Below are positions 33,481 to 42,155 of a DNA stretch of 42,155 bases, piece after piece (positions within the stretch are counted from its first letter, which is position 1; each line of letters starts with the position of its first letter). The position numbers and the translations under genes are program-made. The notes under the pieces were generated by a model. That model saw nothing but the letters and a program-made list of their open reading frames with translations. It made no database searches and was not told the origin of the DNA. This DNA is from Candolleomyces eurysporus (lineage: Eukaryota > Basidiomycota > Agaricomycetes > Agaricales > Psathyrellaceae): the NCBI GenBank assembly GCA_027579435.1, contig JANBPK010000825.1, positions 45,542 to 87,696 of the forward strand. The letters are read 5' to 3'.

Positions 33481-34240
33481 GTCTTAGTCGTGGTTTTCGG
33501 GAGTTGGGGGCATTGTCGAAACAATAAAGAAGCGCTGTTGTGTTTCCGTGAATTTCCATTTCGGGCATGCAATAGACCAAGGGACAAATCAGAGTGTCTT
33601 TGTCCGTGGCTCGATACTCGTGCCAGTCGCCATCATTATTGGGGGCGACGCGGGATATTAGGCTCGTAGAAGTTGGTAGGGACAGTTGCGGAACCATTGA
33701 CAAAGGGCGTTGCTGCCACTGACGATGAAGCCCTCATTACTACGCGTTACTACGCGCTTTCACAGCCACGATTCGACCTTGACCCGAGTCGAATTTCGCA
33801 ACGTGAGTTCTTCAGTTTAGTGAAAAGTGCTGAGGATAATCCACTGATTTTTTCAAACTCAGGCCGTGCCTTGGAATCGGATTCGTAGCCATTGTCAAGC
33901 TCACAACGGATTGCACCCATGATGTTGAAGGGACGCACTTTTCTGGTCGTTGACCTCCCCGCTCACATTCGAGTGCAACCAGCAATTCACTTGCCCGAGT
34001 TCTCACCTACTTTTTGGGTATTAATCTATTCGTAGAATTATAAGGCTCTAGAATATAAAAGAAAGCGAAGCAGTAAGGTTAGCAAATGCGTAGGGCATCG
34101 AACAAGGGAAAAGTGTATAGATTATCGTCTACGAGTACTAGTTGTATACCCACAATAACAGATATTTTGATTCCNAAAAAAGAGTTAGAGCTTCAAATAA
34201 AGTATTGCCTGTCGAGCCTTCCCTCACCCCTGAGAATGGC
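33481..34240. other. Intergenic region between HMG 2 and HMG 3
   Basis: The two HMG genes point the same way (leftward). I see no gene between them. It should hold the upstream region of HMG 2 and the 3' end of HMG 3. Confidence 0.5.
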
Positions 34241-35812
34241 TCAAAAGCCGTGCCCGGTATACCCGAACCACTGAGCCAAAAGACTAAAGCGTTCTTCGAG
34301 GTCACTAACATCCGTACTAGCAGAGGCCGACGCAGTAGGCTCAGAGGACGATGATTCGACTAGCCTTGGGTCGATCGGAATATCCTGATTGTCGGAAGGC
34401 GACCGAGAGAGGGGAGAAGGGAAGTGTCAGTCAGTCATCCAGTCACCATAACGAAATCGCGTGCGGGCACTTACAGGGTACGGAACGCCGTTCCAGTCAG
34501 AAGTATTCGAAATTGGAAATGCAGAACTTGCATAGGCCGTATCGTTAACATTTTGGCCAAATTTGCCCGGTGCGGCCTCGATGAAATTGTCGTTCTCTCC
34601 GATCTGGCTCGAAGCTCTAGAGTAGTCACCGAAAGAGGGATGCTGCTGTGAGGCCTGCACGCCATGGTGGTCGGGATAGGCCTATGCATTAGTCAGTATC
34701 ATTCAAATAAGGATAAATAGGCTCGAGCGAAAATTGGCTTACATTGTAATCATAATCTTTGCCATTCGCTTCAACGAACCCACTCTGAGGTAAAATGAAG
34801 TTCCACGGGTACAGAGGGAAAGTCGGTTCGCTCAAAGCGAACTTGATAAACACCAAAATCAGGTCAGGGATAATTCAATGGCATAGGACTCGCGTCGAGT
34901 CAACTCACATCGAAATCGGCCTGAGCCTGATAAGCACTGGTGGTGGTGGCGAGACCCATGTGAGTTGGCGGAGCCTGTGCACTATGGAACGAGCCGGGGA
35001 GCGTACCGACACCCATGTTACCCGTATACTGGTTGGGCATGGGAGCGAGAATGAAATCTCGAGCTGCCGCCAGCTGAGTCGGAGAAGGGCTGGAGAAATC
35101 CGTGCGAGAAGGCTGAGGCTGAGCCTCTATGTGAGCCCGACCGCCAAAACAGACGCCGGAAGGGGGGAGTTGGAAGGAGCCAGGGAGATTATCGAAACCC
35201 ATATTATACTGGTCCTGCACAGGAGTACGAGTGAACTGCGATTGCGGAACTGGAACTTGGGGAGGAACGGTTGGAAGACCCTGGATAACGCGAGTCGGCT
35301 GAGGTTGAGCGATGGGAATGTGACCACCATTCTTTTTTNAAAATCGCGGGAGGACGAGGGCTCTGGACAGATTCGGGAAGACCACCAGCACTCGTTTTGT
35401 ACTGGTACGGCGCAGGAGTGAGCTGCTGGGCTGGATAAGCTTGAGAGATCGCGGCGACGTCCTCTCCTTCAACACCACCCTCCTCGCCTCTCGAGTTCTT
35501 GCCCTTTCCCTTCCGCTTCGGATTATAAACGTACCCCGGATACATCCTCTTATGCTCCTCCTTCGCCCTTCTCTGAAGCTCCACCCACGGAGCCTTCTCC
35601 TCTGCGGACATCGCGCGCCACGCTGCCAGAGCGGCCTCGTTGATATTTCTGTGGTAGAGGGCAGTCTTGCCTCGGTTGGCTTCGATGAACGCAGCGCGGA
35701 AGAGGAGCCACTTGTTCGAGGGGCGGGGGGGAGAAGGGGCGGAGGTCTTCTTCTTGGAAGAAGGTTTTTTGGTGGNCAAGGTCGATGGGGTGAATTTGGC
35801 CATGGTCGACAT
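34241..35812 (-). CDS. HMG-box transcription factor (HMG 3)
   Basis: Four exons (35812-34909, 34841-34743, 34681-34475, 34384-34241) give 450 residues if N35339 is an extra base; the frame changes exactly there. Seen: a Lys/Ser/Pro-rich start, then the clearest HMG box in the window at residues 30-98 ('RPSNKWLLFRAAFIEANRG', 'NINEAALAAWRAMSAEEK', 'EEHKRMYPGYVYNPKRKGK'). The box ends in the P-x-Y-x-Y-x-P-(K/R)-R motif typical of MAT-type/SOX-like fungal HMG boxes. The remaining 350 residues are Gln/Pro/Ser/Thr/Tyr-rich and low in charge, with a repeated 'LPGSF' motif, as in transactivation regions. Nuclear DNA-binding role inferred. It is related to HMG 1 and 2 by domain but has different introns. 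A plus-strand 208-codon frame here is a shadow. Confidence 0.88.
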
Positions 35813-35962
35813 GAGTGGCTAGCGAGGGATGAGTGGCAACGGATGGACAGTGGGCGGTTGGTGTCGATGGGCGAATGTGAGTGGGGAGGTCGTTGATTTG
35901 GTTCTGAGAGCTGCTGAAAGTCGTAGTGTGGAGGACCTCAACACCTTCCCCACCCGTCGTCC

Positions 35963-35993
35963 CTTTATACCCCTCCCATTCAATGGCTTTGAC
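35963..35993 (-). promoter_or_regulatory. TATA box and shared motif upstream of HMG 3
   Basis: TATAAAG on the minus strand (35969-35963), about 150 bases before the ATG at 35812. GTCAAAGCCAT (35993-35983) sits some 20 bases upstream of it and is identical to a block upstream of HMG 1 (24143-24133). Confidence 0.55.
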
Positions 35994-36802
35994 TATCTCA
36001 TTGTCGTGCTTGGACGAGGCCCAAAGCACAGCCGATCCTGTGGCTAGGATAGGATTTCTGAGAATGGATACGAAAAACGTGCCGGAGGGACGGTAGTGAA
36101 GCTTTTCCATCGAAACAAAGAAAAAAGGGGACCCATTGGTGTCGTGCATTGATCACTACTGGCTCGGGACTACGCATGTCCAAGCACGAGTTGCTGTGCA
36201 ACTCGAATCAGGGTCTGTAAGTGAACTTCGTCGTTTGTCGTTGGCTTGCGCCCAGATTTGTGGGTAGGTAGGCCATGGAGAGGTTGGAGAGATAATTGGA
36301 ATGGGATTCGAATCGTTGGGAGTCGGTGGATAGAAAGAAAAAGCTCGTGGCGCGTCGGGTGCAGTTGAAAACAAAGACGTTCAAGTGCTGGGCGCCGCTC
36401 AAGGGGCAATGAACAGAAATTTTCGCCCTATGGACGAGAAGCACGGAATCTAGGAATCAATGTGGATAAGAAAGCCATTTTTAAGCCTCACGAAATGAGA
36501 TGGATAAACTTTTGTTGCCCTCACTCACCGGATTAATGCAGCCGCACCGCCATGCTTGCCACTCGAGTGGGCGGTTAATCTCCGCCTACCGAGGTGTTCT
36601 GAACCTACAAGTCTATAAACAATCATTGAGAAGGCGACTTCTAGGTAAGAAAGAGCGAAGAATAAAGCAGCACAGGTTCTAGAGGGTTTGATACACGAAT
36701 GACGACATGACTTTGCTGGAACAGCCATACCAGCAAGTTCCCCGCCTGGACGACTCGGAACTCTGCACGGATAGACAGCTCTAAAAACGGAAACGCACAT
36801 AC
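35994..36802. other. Intergenic region
   Basis: I see no supportable gene. Three overlapping minus-strand frames at 36156-36444 are open together but without family features. The stretch separates HMG 3 from the small gene at 36803-37460. Confidence 0.45.
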
Positions 36803-37460
36803 CTAATCAAGGTCGCAGTTTGGACCATCGATCTTCGTGAGATTCTCGAACGAACAAGAGTAGGTAATGGCCGTTGGAACGTCCCCAGTCGGGTATATGT
36901 TGAAGCTGTTGAGGATTCCAAGTGCGCACAGGACGACTGTCCGAGACCGGGAGCATCAAGGACGCATTCTCGAGTGAGGGATGGTTCCTCCCGGTGAAAT
37001 CCTAGGTTCACAGGGTTTTGAGCTTGCTTCGAGACTGGTTTTAATCGTCGCCAACTGTTGGTCGCTCAGAGGCGTCGAAGGATGGTAGCCGGTGTTTTCG
37101 GTGTTAGAAGGATCATTGATTGCGTCAATGACATCAGATTGCTTGAGCTCAGCAGCGAAGAGCTGGATGGGATGAAGTCGCAGTGAACGCTGAAGGAACG
37201 GGGTCTGGGTGAGTCTATCACTCGAATACGGGATGAGTGAGACAGATGAGGGTCAAAGAATAGCAAAACCCCATTACACGGCATGTGATGTGATTCAGAG
37301 AGCGCAATACATTCACGTTCTGATATGTCCTTCCAACCGGCTGTTTTCCGTCTTCAAGAGTGACTGATTTATCTGCGGTGATATCTTCCCGGTTTGCGGA
37401 TAATCTTAGAGACACTAGAAGACATGCATGACCGCCATAAGGTGGGTGAGATTCCGACAT
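36803..37460 (-). CDS. Small three-exon gene, unknown protein
   Basis: Exons 37460-37278, 37189-37012 and 36936-36803 give 164 residues with consistent phases and normal GT/AG sites. Seen: a mixed-charge N-terminal part, a helical middle ('FAAELKQSDVIDAI', then 'PLSDQQLATIKTSLEASS'), and a hydrophobic C-terminal exon ('VLCALGILNSFNIYPTGDVP', then 'TAITYSCSFENLTKIDGPNC') with two cysteines and a possible glycosylation site. The exons are in frame with each other and have coding-like composition, but I recognise no family and the start is only the first suitable ATG. The exon 1-2 junction is the least certain; a donor near 37310 is an alternative. Confidence 0.5.
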
Positions 37461-38111
37461 TATTACGTTGTATTGCTCATTAAGCGCCTGTCAGTCCAAT
37501 TAGCTTGTGGAGCACTCCAGAGCTTGAGCTACCGTTCAGATGCGCAGGGAGAGTCAAGCATAATCGACACTGATAACGTCCAGCATGCAAGAGAAGGAGC
37601 TGGATGAAGGGGATCGGGTGCGCTTGAGCTGAGACGCTGCGTACGTAATCAGGGACGGTGGTGATGGGAGTTTGTTTGAATGCAAGCTGTCGCTTCCATC
37701 AGTCCGTCCACATCCATTTTCATTTCTTGTCTTCTGTCTCGCTGCCAGCGCCTTTCTCTCTTGTCTTCTCAGACCTCCCAGCGTCGTCTCTGCTCCCCCT
37801 TTCTTCTGCCTTCATCCCTGCCCGTCTGCTCCAACGGCGCCCACTCCGCAACCGTGACTTCCTCGTAAACAAGGCTTTCTCGGTCGTTTAGCTCTGAATT
37901 GCAGAGCTACCCACATTCTTTAATATCCACTCTCGTTTGTTGATTTGAGTTTCGTTCTTCGAATCTCATCCTTGGATTCTTGTACGTGCGCTTTCCAACT
38001 CTACGACGCATCCGGGTCAGGGTACAGACTAACCCGTTGCCACCGATTTTCAGGTTATCCTTCGAATATATCCTATACTACTTCAATCCTACTCTATCCT
38101 TTCCTGATAAC
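37461..38111. other. Intergenic region and pyrimidine-rich leader
   Basis: A C/T-rich stretch at about 37690-37860 and 38060-38105 lies before the ATG at 38112, as is common for basidiomycete 5' leaders. No separate gene is supported. Overlapping 60-77-codon frames at 37658-37891 reflect the skewed composition. Confidence 0.5.
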
Positions 38112-38835
38112 ATGTCGCGACAGACCGTTCAACGTCCTGGTACGTCCAGACATTCATACGGTTGGAAAGTTACGTCGTGATGCTCAACTGGTTGCAATGG
38201 CCACAGGTCCCCGTCTCCACCGCCTCCCGCGCCGACTGGACTACATGCTCATCCCGGCCCCCCTGGACCTCTCTCTCGACTCCATGACCGAAAAGTCTCC
38301 TCTCCCAGCGATCATCGTGACCCCCTCTTCGCCCACCCACTCCAAGGACTTTGCCATCGCCTTCCTCGCACCGCCCAAGAAACCCTCGGTTGCCGAGCGC
38401 GCGTGCAAGTACGTCTCAGGGGTATCCGAGTCGGTGGTCGCCTCGGTCACCCAGGTGAAGTCGGTGTTTTGGCCTTCTTCGCCCATCGCTTTACCCCTCT
38501 CCGCCCCGGCTACCACTACCGAATTCCAGTTCGGGTCGTACAGCAAAGCCAAGAGGAACTCGCGCATCCTTATGATTGTGCTCAGTATTTTCTTCTTGGT
38601 GTTCTGTCATATGCTCGCGCATTTCTTTGCGTATGCTTCGATGGCGCCGGCCCCTATGACTAGCGAGACTGTTGCGTCTAGCGTTGGTGGTGGAGATTTT
38701 GGTGTGGTGAAGAACTCGAAGGGTGTGGTGGAAGTGGCCTATGGGTATTTAAATAAGCTGGAGATTGATAGATGGTTAGGGTGGATGGCTCGTGCTTCTC
38801 ATTCCAATCCTGCTGCTGCTGCTCATGGGCAGTGA
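38112..38835 (+). CDS. Small single-pass membrane protein, unknown
   Basis: Two exons (38112-38139 and 38207-38835) give 218 residues. Seen: 'MSRQTVQRPGPRLHRLPRR' basic start, a Pro/Ser/Ala-rich middle, one strong hydrophobic helix at about residues 135-158 ('LMIVLSIFFLVFCHMLAHFF'), then a Gly/Val/Ala-rich tail with 'GWMARASHSN'. The positive charges (KAKRNSR) just before the helix suggest a cytosolic N-terminus. The start was chosen because the first exon ends in a clean donor (GTACGT) and the second opens in frame. The frame also stays open upstream without splicing, so a longer product from 37945 cannot be excluded. I recognise no family. Confidence 0.65.
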
Positions 38836-39460
38836 GTGGTTGGATGGTTGACGTGCACTCGCTTGAGTCCCGGTTCTATCGTCGTTCTTTGGGTTTTCGG
38901 TTGTCTCATGAGGATTGGGTGTTTGTGCTCTTTGTTGTGTTCTCAGAATTGTTATCGATCTATCTAGTTGCAGACGTGCTCTCTTACTGCACATGATAGT
39001 CCTTTAGCTATGTTCATTGTTCGTATTCTTTCTTGTACCCTTATACCAACCGGGCCCTTGAACCGCTCTTGTTCAGCTTACGAACGAACGATACCATGAA
39101 CCATCATATATATATCCTCATGTCTACCGCAGGCTGTTCCCGGTTACTCTGCCCCGCATCGCAACGTTGTTCTTTGTCTGCTGGTAACCGGCTATCGATA
39201 GGAGCACATGGATGCCCGCTCCTCCGTGTCGGTACGCGTGGGAATTCAACCCGCCCTCCGCCTGATCTTGATCTTGATCTTATCAGGGTAAAGCGCGCCG
39301 GTGATTAGATTCGAATCTTTTGATCACCCGCCTTCCGTTATTTCTCGACTTTGCTTTTCATCTCTCTTCCTCTTGGCGGCGAGGCCCTGCCAGCGCAGCG
39401 CAGCGGGCATACGAAAGCCTCCTGTCTGGGACNCGCAAGAGGAGCAGCTAGAACTCGACG
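38836..39460. other. Intergenic region
   Basis: Gap between two rightward genes. I see no gene. A short TGATCTTGATCTTGATCTTATC repeat lies at about 39261-39282 (three GATCTT units). Confidence 0.5.
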
Positions 39461-41237
39461 ATGACGGCCTCAGCGCCCAAATTATTTGCTTCGCCAGCGT
39501 TCCGGACGACTGCTGCGACGCTTAGAAGTACTGTTTTGGCGGCGGGTCCTTCGTCGTCCAACAACAACGACAGCAACTCGTCATCTTCATACGTGCTTGG
39601 GATTGTACCCCTCACTGGCGCGGGAGGGTACGCGATATCGACGTCCGCACCGTCGAATGCTATACATGTGGTGGATGGGGAGACATTGAGGGTTGTTGGT
39701 TCGCTGAACGGTGGAGGCGACGGGAGCGGTTTCTCGAAAGGCAAAGGATCTGGAGGGGGAGCTGGGCTGAAGACAGCACATGAAGGCGGGGTGACTTGTT
39801 TGAAAACAGCTGCAAGTACGGCGTCATCAGGCGGGGGGCTGGTTAGTTGCGGGAAGGAGGGGAGTATGGTCATCTGGGATACGAGGAGTGGTAGTAATGG
39901 GAAAGTTGGAGTCAAGAGTACGTTTTCTTCCAATCATCATAGCCTTCTACAAAATCTCACCTTCAACTGGTTTACTTTCATTGCGAACAGTGTTCTCCAG
40001 TACGAACGGAAAACCACGCGCCCTGCTCAGCTGTGACATCTCCGCCAACGGATGGACTGTCGCAGCCGGATCCGAGCTCCAGGGAGACGACGCTATTATA
40101 TCGTACTGGTGCGTATCTCTTCGATGTCGTAGGAGGATCGCCTATCTTATTCGTCCCGCAGGGACCCCCGGAATCCCTCTACACCCCTCCGCACGCACAC
40201 TTCGACCCACTCAGACGACGTCACAGTCGTCTCCTTCGCACCCCCAGGCTACACCGTCAACCCTGCTTCCTCCCCTGATCATAATGATGACTCCGAGGAC
40301 GCGGAAATGGCATCAGCCTCTCAACTCTCCGAGGCCACGGTCAGCAGTAGCATCAACAAGCTATTGCTCCTCACAGGCTCTACGGACGGATTATTGAATG
40401 TATCTGACGCATACGAGGAAGACGAAGACGAATCTGTAATCTTGACTGCAAATTGGGGGTGTAGCATTGCGCAAGCTGGGTGGGTCGGGGAGAAGGGCGA
40501 GGGCGTGTGGGCTGGCAGCGATATGGAGACGTTCAGCACTTGGTCATCCGAGCTGGACCCAATATTGGACTTTGATATTCGCGAACCGGGCGTACACGGT
40601 GGAGATGTGCAGTGGGTGACGGATTATCTGGTTGGATGTCATTCGCCCTCTACATCGATACCGAAGTTGAGCGTGTTTGTTGGGTCGAATGAGTGAGTAT
40701 TTTGCCCTCTGTTTTCGTCGTCGTTTTCTGTAGGACCTCTCAAACGGATGGCTGACATAACGATTCTTATTATAGGGGAGACGTGGCTCTGATATCCACC
40801 CCTCACCCTCTCACGAAGCCGACANCCCCGAAATCGTCAACCCGCCTCTTCTTCTGCGGCGCCGTGGTACCTCCAAACCGCATGGACGCACCAACACGTT
40901 GGCGTCGTNCCGCGCTTTATACTACGACCAACGGCATCAACTCGTCGTCACAGGTGGGGAAGACGCGAAGCTGCATGTTTGGAGAGACTCGACTGGTGGT
41001 GCGTTGTACGAGGGAGATGACGACGTTGATATGGACGTGGACGATGCCGCACCGACTGATGATGAGGAACTGGCGAGAAGGAGGGTGAAGAGCAGTAGGA
41101 AGAGGGAGTCGGGGTCGGATGAGGAGGATGAAGTGATGGTGAGTAGTGTGCCCCCTTCTGTTTCTGTTTAAAATGTGGATGTGAGTGCTGATCGAGCGAT
41201 AATATGTATACAGGACGGAAAACGAAGGAGAAGGTGA
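39461..41237 (+). CDS. WD40-repeat protein, WDR89-like
   Basis: Five exons (39461-39917, 39991-40108, 40162-40692, 40776-41138, 41214-41237) give 496 residues when N40825 and N40909 are dropped. Seen: WD-type blades with 'GGVTCLKTAAS...MVIWDTRSG', 'LLSCDISANGWTVAAGSE', 'IISYWDPRN', 'LLLLTGSTDGLLNVSD', and near the end 'HVGVVRALYYDQRHQ', 'LVVTGGEDAKLHVW'. The blade order and the separate 'FVGSNEGDVALIS' segment resemble the WDR89 family, a poorly studied predicted nuclear WD40 propeller. The tail is acidic (DDDVDMDVDD) followed by a basic Arg-rich end (RRVKSSRKR, then KRRRR), which fits a nuclear protein. The last exon codes only seven residues. WD40 proteins serve as protein-interaction platforms; no partner is visible here. 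Confidence 0.85.
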
Positions 41238-41811
41238 CAGTCGATGCGTTGAACGGTGGATGTTCATGGATCGGCTACTGCGTGATGAAAAGTATGTTAT
41301 ATACAGTACATGGATCTCATCTACTCTGCTTAATTCCGTTCTATGGTTTCCTTGAGTTCCTGGTTTACCCTTCATACACCTGCTGGGGTAGAAAAGAATG
41401 AAAAGAGCGAAAAAAAGAATTCCATTCCCGGCCAAAAGAGGAAGTTGGTCATGTCTCGCCTCAAATCACCTCGCGTTTGGCAATAGCCCAAGAAAAACAA
41501 AATTACCATTGAATACACGTTGATCAAGTGCTAAAAGAGTGTGGAAATATGCTACAACTAAAGTCGACCTGCAAATGCACTTCTGACCATTGTCAACCCG
41601 TCGTCATCAATTCCGTCCAGTCATCTGCCATTGAGGCGAGAAACCAATTTGAGCTTGCTCAATGGTGAAATAATGGATGGTTTATTCTAAAACTTGGCAG
41701 GAGTAAGCCTCTCAGTCGTATGCATGTATTCCGCAAGAATTACTCCCAGAAACTGCAGGGCAACGCAACAAATGGCCCAACAGGCTGAGACTCGGCAATT
41801 GCCAGGCGGAT

Positions 41812-41849
41812 ATTGATGAATTCCAGTAAACCATTGATGAATTCCAGTA
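41812..41849. repeat. Direct repeat ATTGATGAATTCCAGTA, two copies
   Basis: Two identical 17-base copies start 21 bases apart (41812 and 41833), separated by AACC. Probably slippage; no function seen. Confidence 0.85.
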
Positions 41850-41977
41850 CAGGTAGTGCGGTTATACGAGCTCTGTGGACTAAACCAATGGGACAATGAT
41901 TGGCATTGTCCTCCGCAGAGCAATCCATTTCTAGATTGTGTTTCGTCATTTCACTCGCCACGATGGGGCAAGGTAGG

Positions 41978-41983
41978 TATAAA
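41978..41983 (+). promoter_or_regulatory. TATA box of the partial gene at the window edge
   Basis: TATAAA in the context AGG-TATAAAGCGAGG, 97 bases before the ATG at 42075. The AGGTATAAA context also occurs before F-box gene 1 (8848). Confidence 0.55.
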
Positions 41984-42074
41984 GCGAGGAGTTCATTCGA
42001 ATCCAACCCCCCATCATTGTCTCTCCTTAAACAACATTCAGACGCACCAACAATCACTAGCAATTGCCAACGAA

Positions 42075-42155
42075 ATGAGCAAGACTATCTCCCCAGCTCA
42101 GGTTGTCGAGTTGAACGCCCTTCTCCTCCCTCAGCGCGCTGGTCGTTCCTCCGAG
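42075..42155 (+). CDS. Partial CDS, N-terminus only, unknown
   Basis: An open frame of 27 codons starts at ATG 42075 and runs off the window, beginning 'MSKTISPAQVVELNALLLPQ'. It is preceded by a TATA box at a suitable distance and by an A-rich leader ending CAACGAA-ATG. The sequence is too short to assign a family. Confidence 0.5.
   Translation, partial: MSKTISPAQVVELNALLLPQRAGRSSE

Larger units (their letters stand above)
41238..42074. other. Intergenic region before the last gene
   Basis: I see no gene. It contains the WDR89-like gene's 3' flank, a 17-base direct repeat at 41812-41849 and the promoter of the partial gene at the window edge. A 107-codon minus-strand frame (41740-42063) overlaps that promoter and is rejected. 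Confidence 0.5.

Noticed and set aside
34795..35421. A 208-codon plus-strand open frame
   Set aside because: It is the antisense shadow of HMG 3 exons 1-2, whose protein, intron sites and promoter are far better supported.
20907..35812. The HMG cluster as a mating-type locus
   Set aside because: Basidiomycete mating loci are defined by homeodomain pairs or STE3 receptors with CaaX pheromones. None of these is seen here, so the MAT-type HMG box alone does not justify the call.

Overview
The window looks like nuclear DNA of an Agaricomycete-type basidiomycete. Introns are dense and short (about 47-100 bp, mostly 50-65 bp, GT...AG). Promoters sometimes carry a TATA box. The recognisable families (DUF6534 membrane proteins, F-box/leucine-rich proteins, HMG-box factors, dienelactone hydrolase, PI-PLC-X-like proteins) are typical of that group. 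I cannot name a genus. The assembly contains many N characters. At least eight of them behave as one spurious extra base: dropping them restores a reading frame or a splice site. Others are real but unread bases.

Layout. 1-1.8 kb: no convincing gene. 1.8-4.1 kb (+): a DUF6534 membrane protein split into 20 small exons. 4.8-6.8 kb (-): a membrane-anchored protein disulfide isomerase. 7.2-8.0 kb (-): a single-pass membrane protein with an unresolved N-terminus. 8.9-10.6 kb (+): F-box protein 1. 11.5-13.6 kb (+): F-box protein 2A. 14.0-15.8 kb (+): a coiled-coil protein. 16.2-18.0 kb (+): a PI-PLC-X-domain protein. 18.4-20.6 kb (+): F-box protein 2B, a clear paralogue of 2A. 20.9-21.5 kb (-): a degenerate HMG-box-like protein with a repeat tail. 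22.6-23.0 kb (+): a broken small ORF. 23.2-24.0 kb (-): HMG-box protein 1. 25.9-27.2 kb (+): a dienelactone hydrolase. 27.7-28.4 kb (-): gene debris (an HMG-CoA-reductase-like scrap and a decayed F-box copy). 28.7-30.5 kb (-): F-box/LRR protein 3, with one homopolymer frameshift. 31.5-32.2 kb (-): an F-box/LRR pseudogene. 32.6-33.3 kb (-): HMG-box protein 2. 34.2-35.8 kb (-): HMG-box protein 3. 36.8-37.5 kb (-): a small three-exon gene. 38.1-38.8 kb (+): a small membrane protein. 39.5-41.2 kb (+): a WDR89-like WD40 protein. 42.1 kb to the end (+): the start of another gene.

Two parts differ in character. The outer segments (PDI, WDR89-like and similar) look like conserved housekeeping genes. 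The middle (about 8.9-35.8 kb) is dominated by paralogous F-box genes and HMG-box genes, with their duplicated and decayed relatives between them. F-box proteins normally serve as substrate adaptors of SCF ubiquitin ligases, and HMG-box proteins bind DNA. Any functional link between the two groups here is inference from proximity only.

Exon structures were worked out by hand from splice signals, frame continuity and family resemblance. Every full-length model given has a total coding length divisible by three once the stated N or homopolymer base is dropped.
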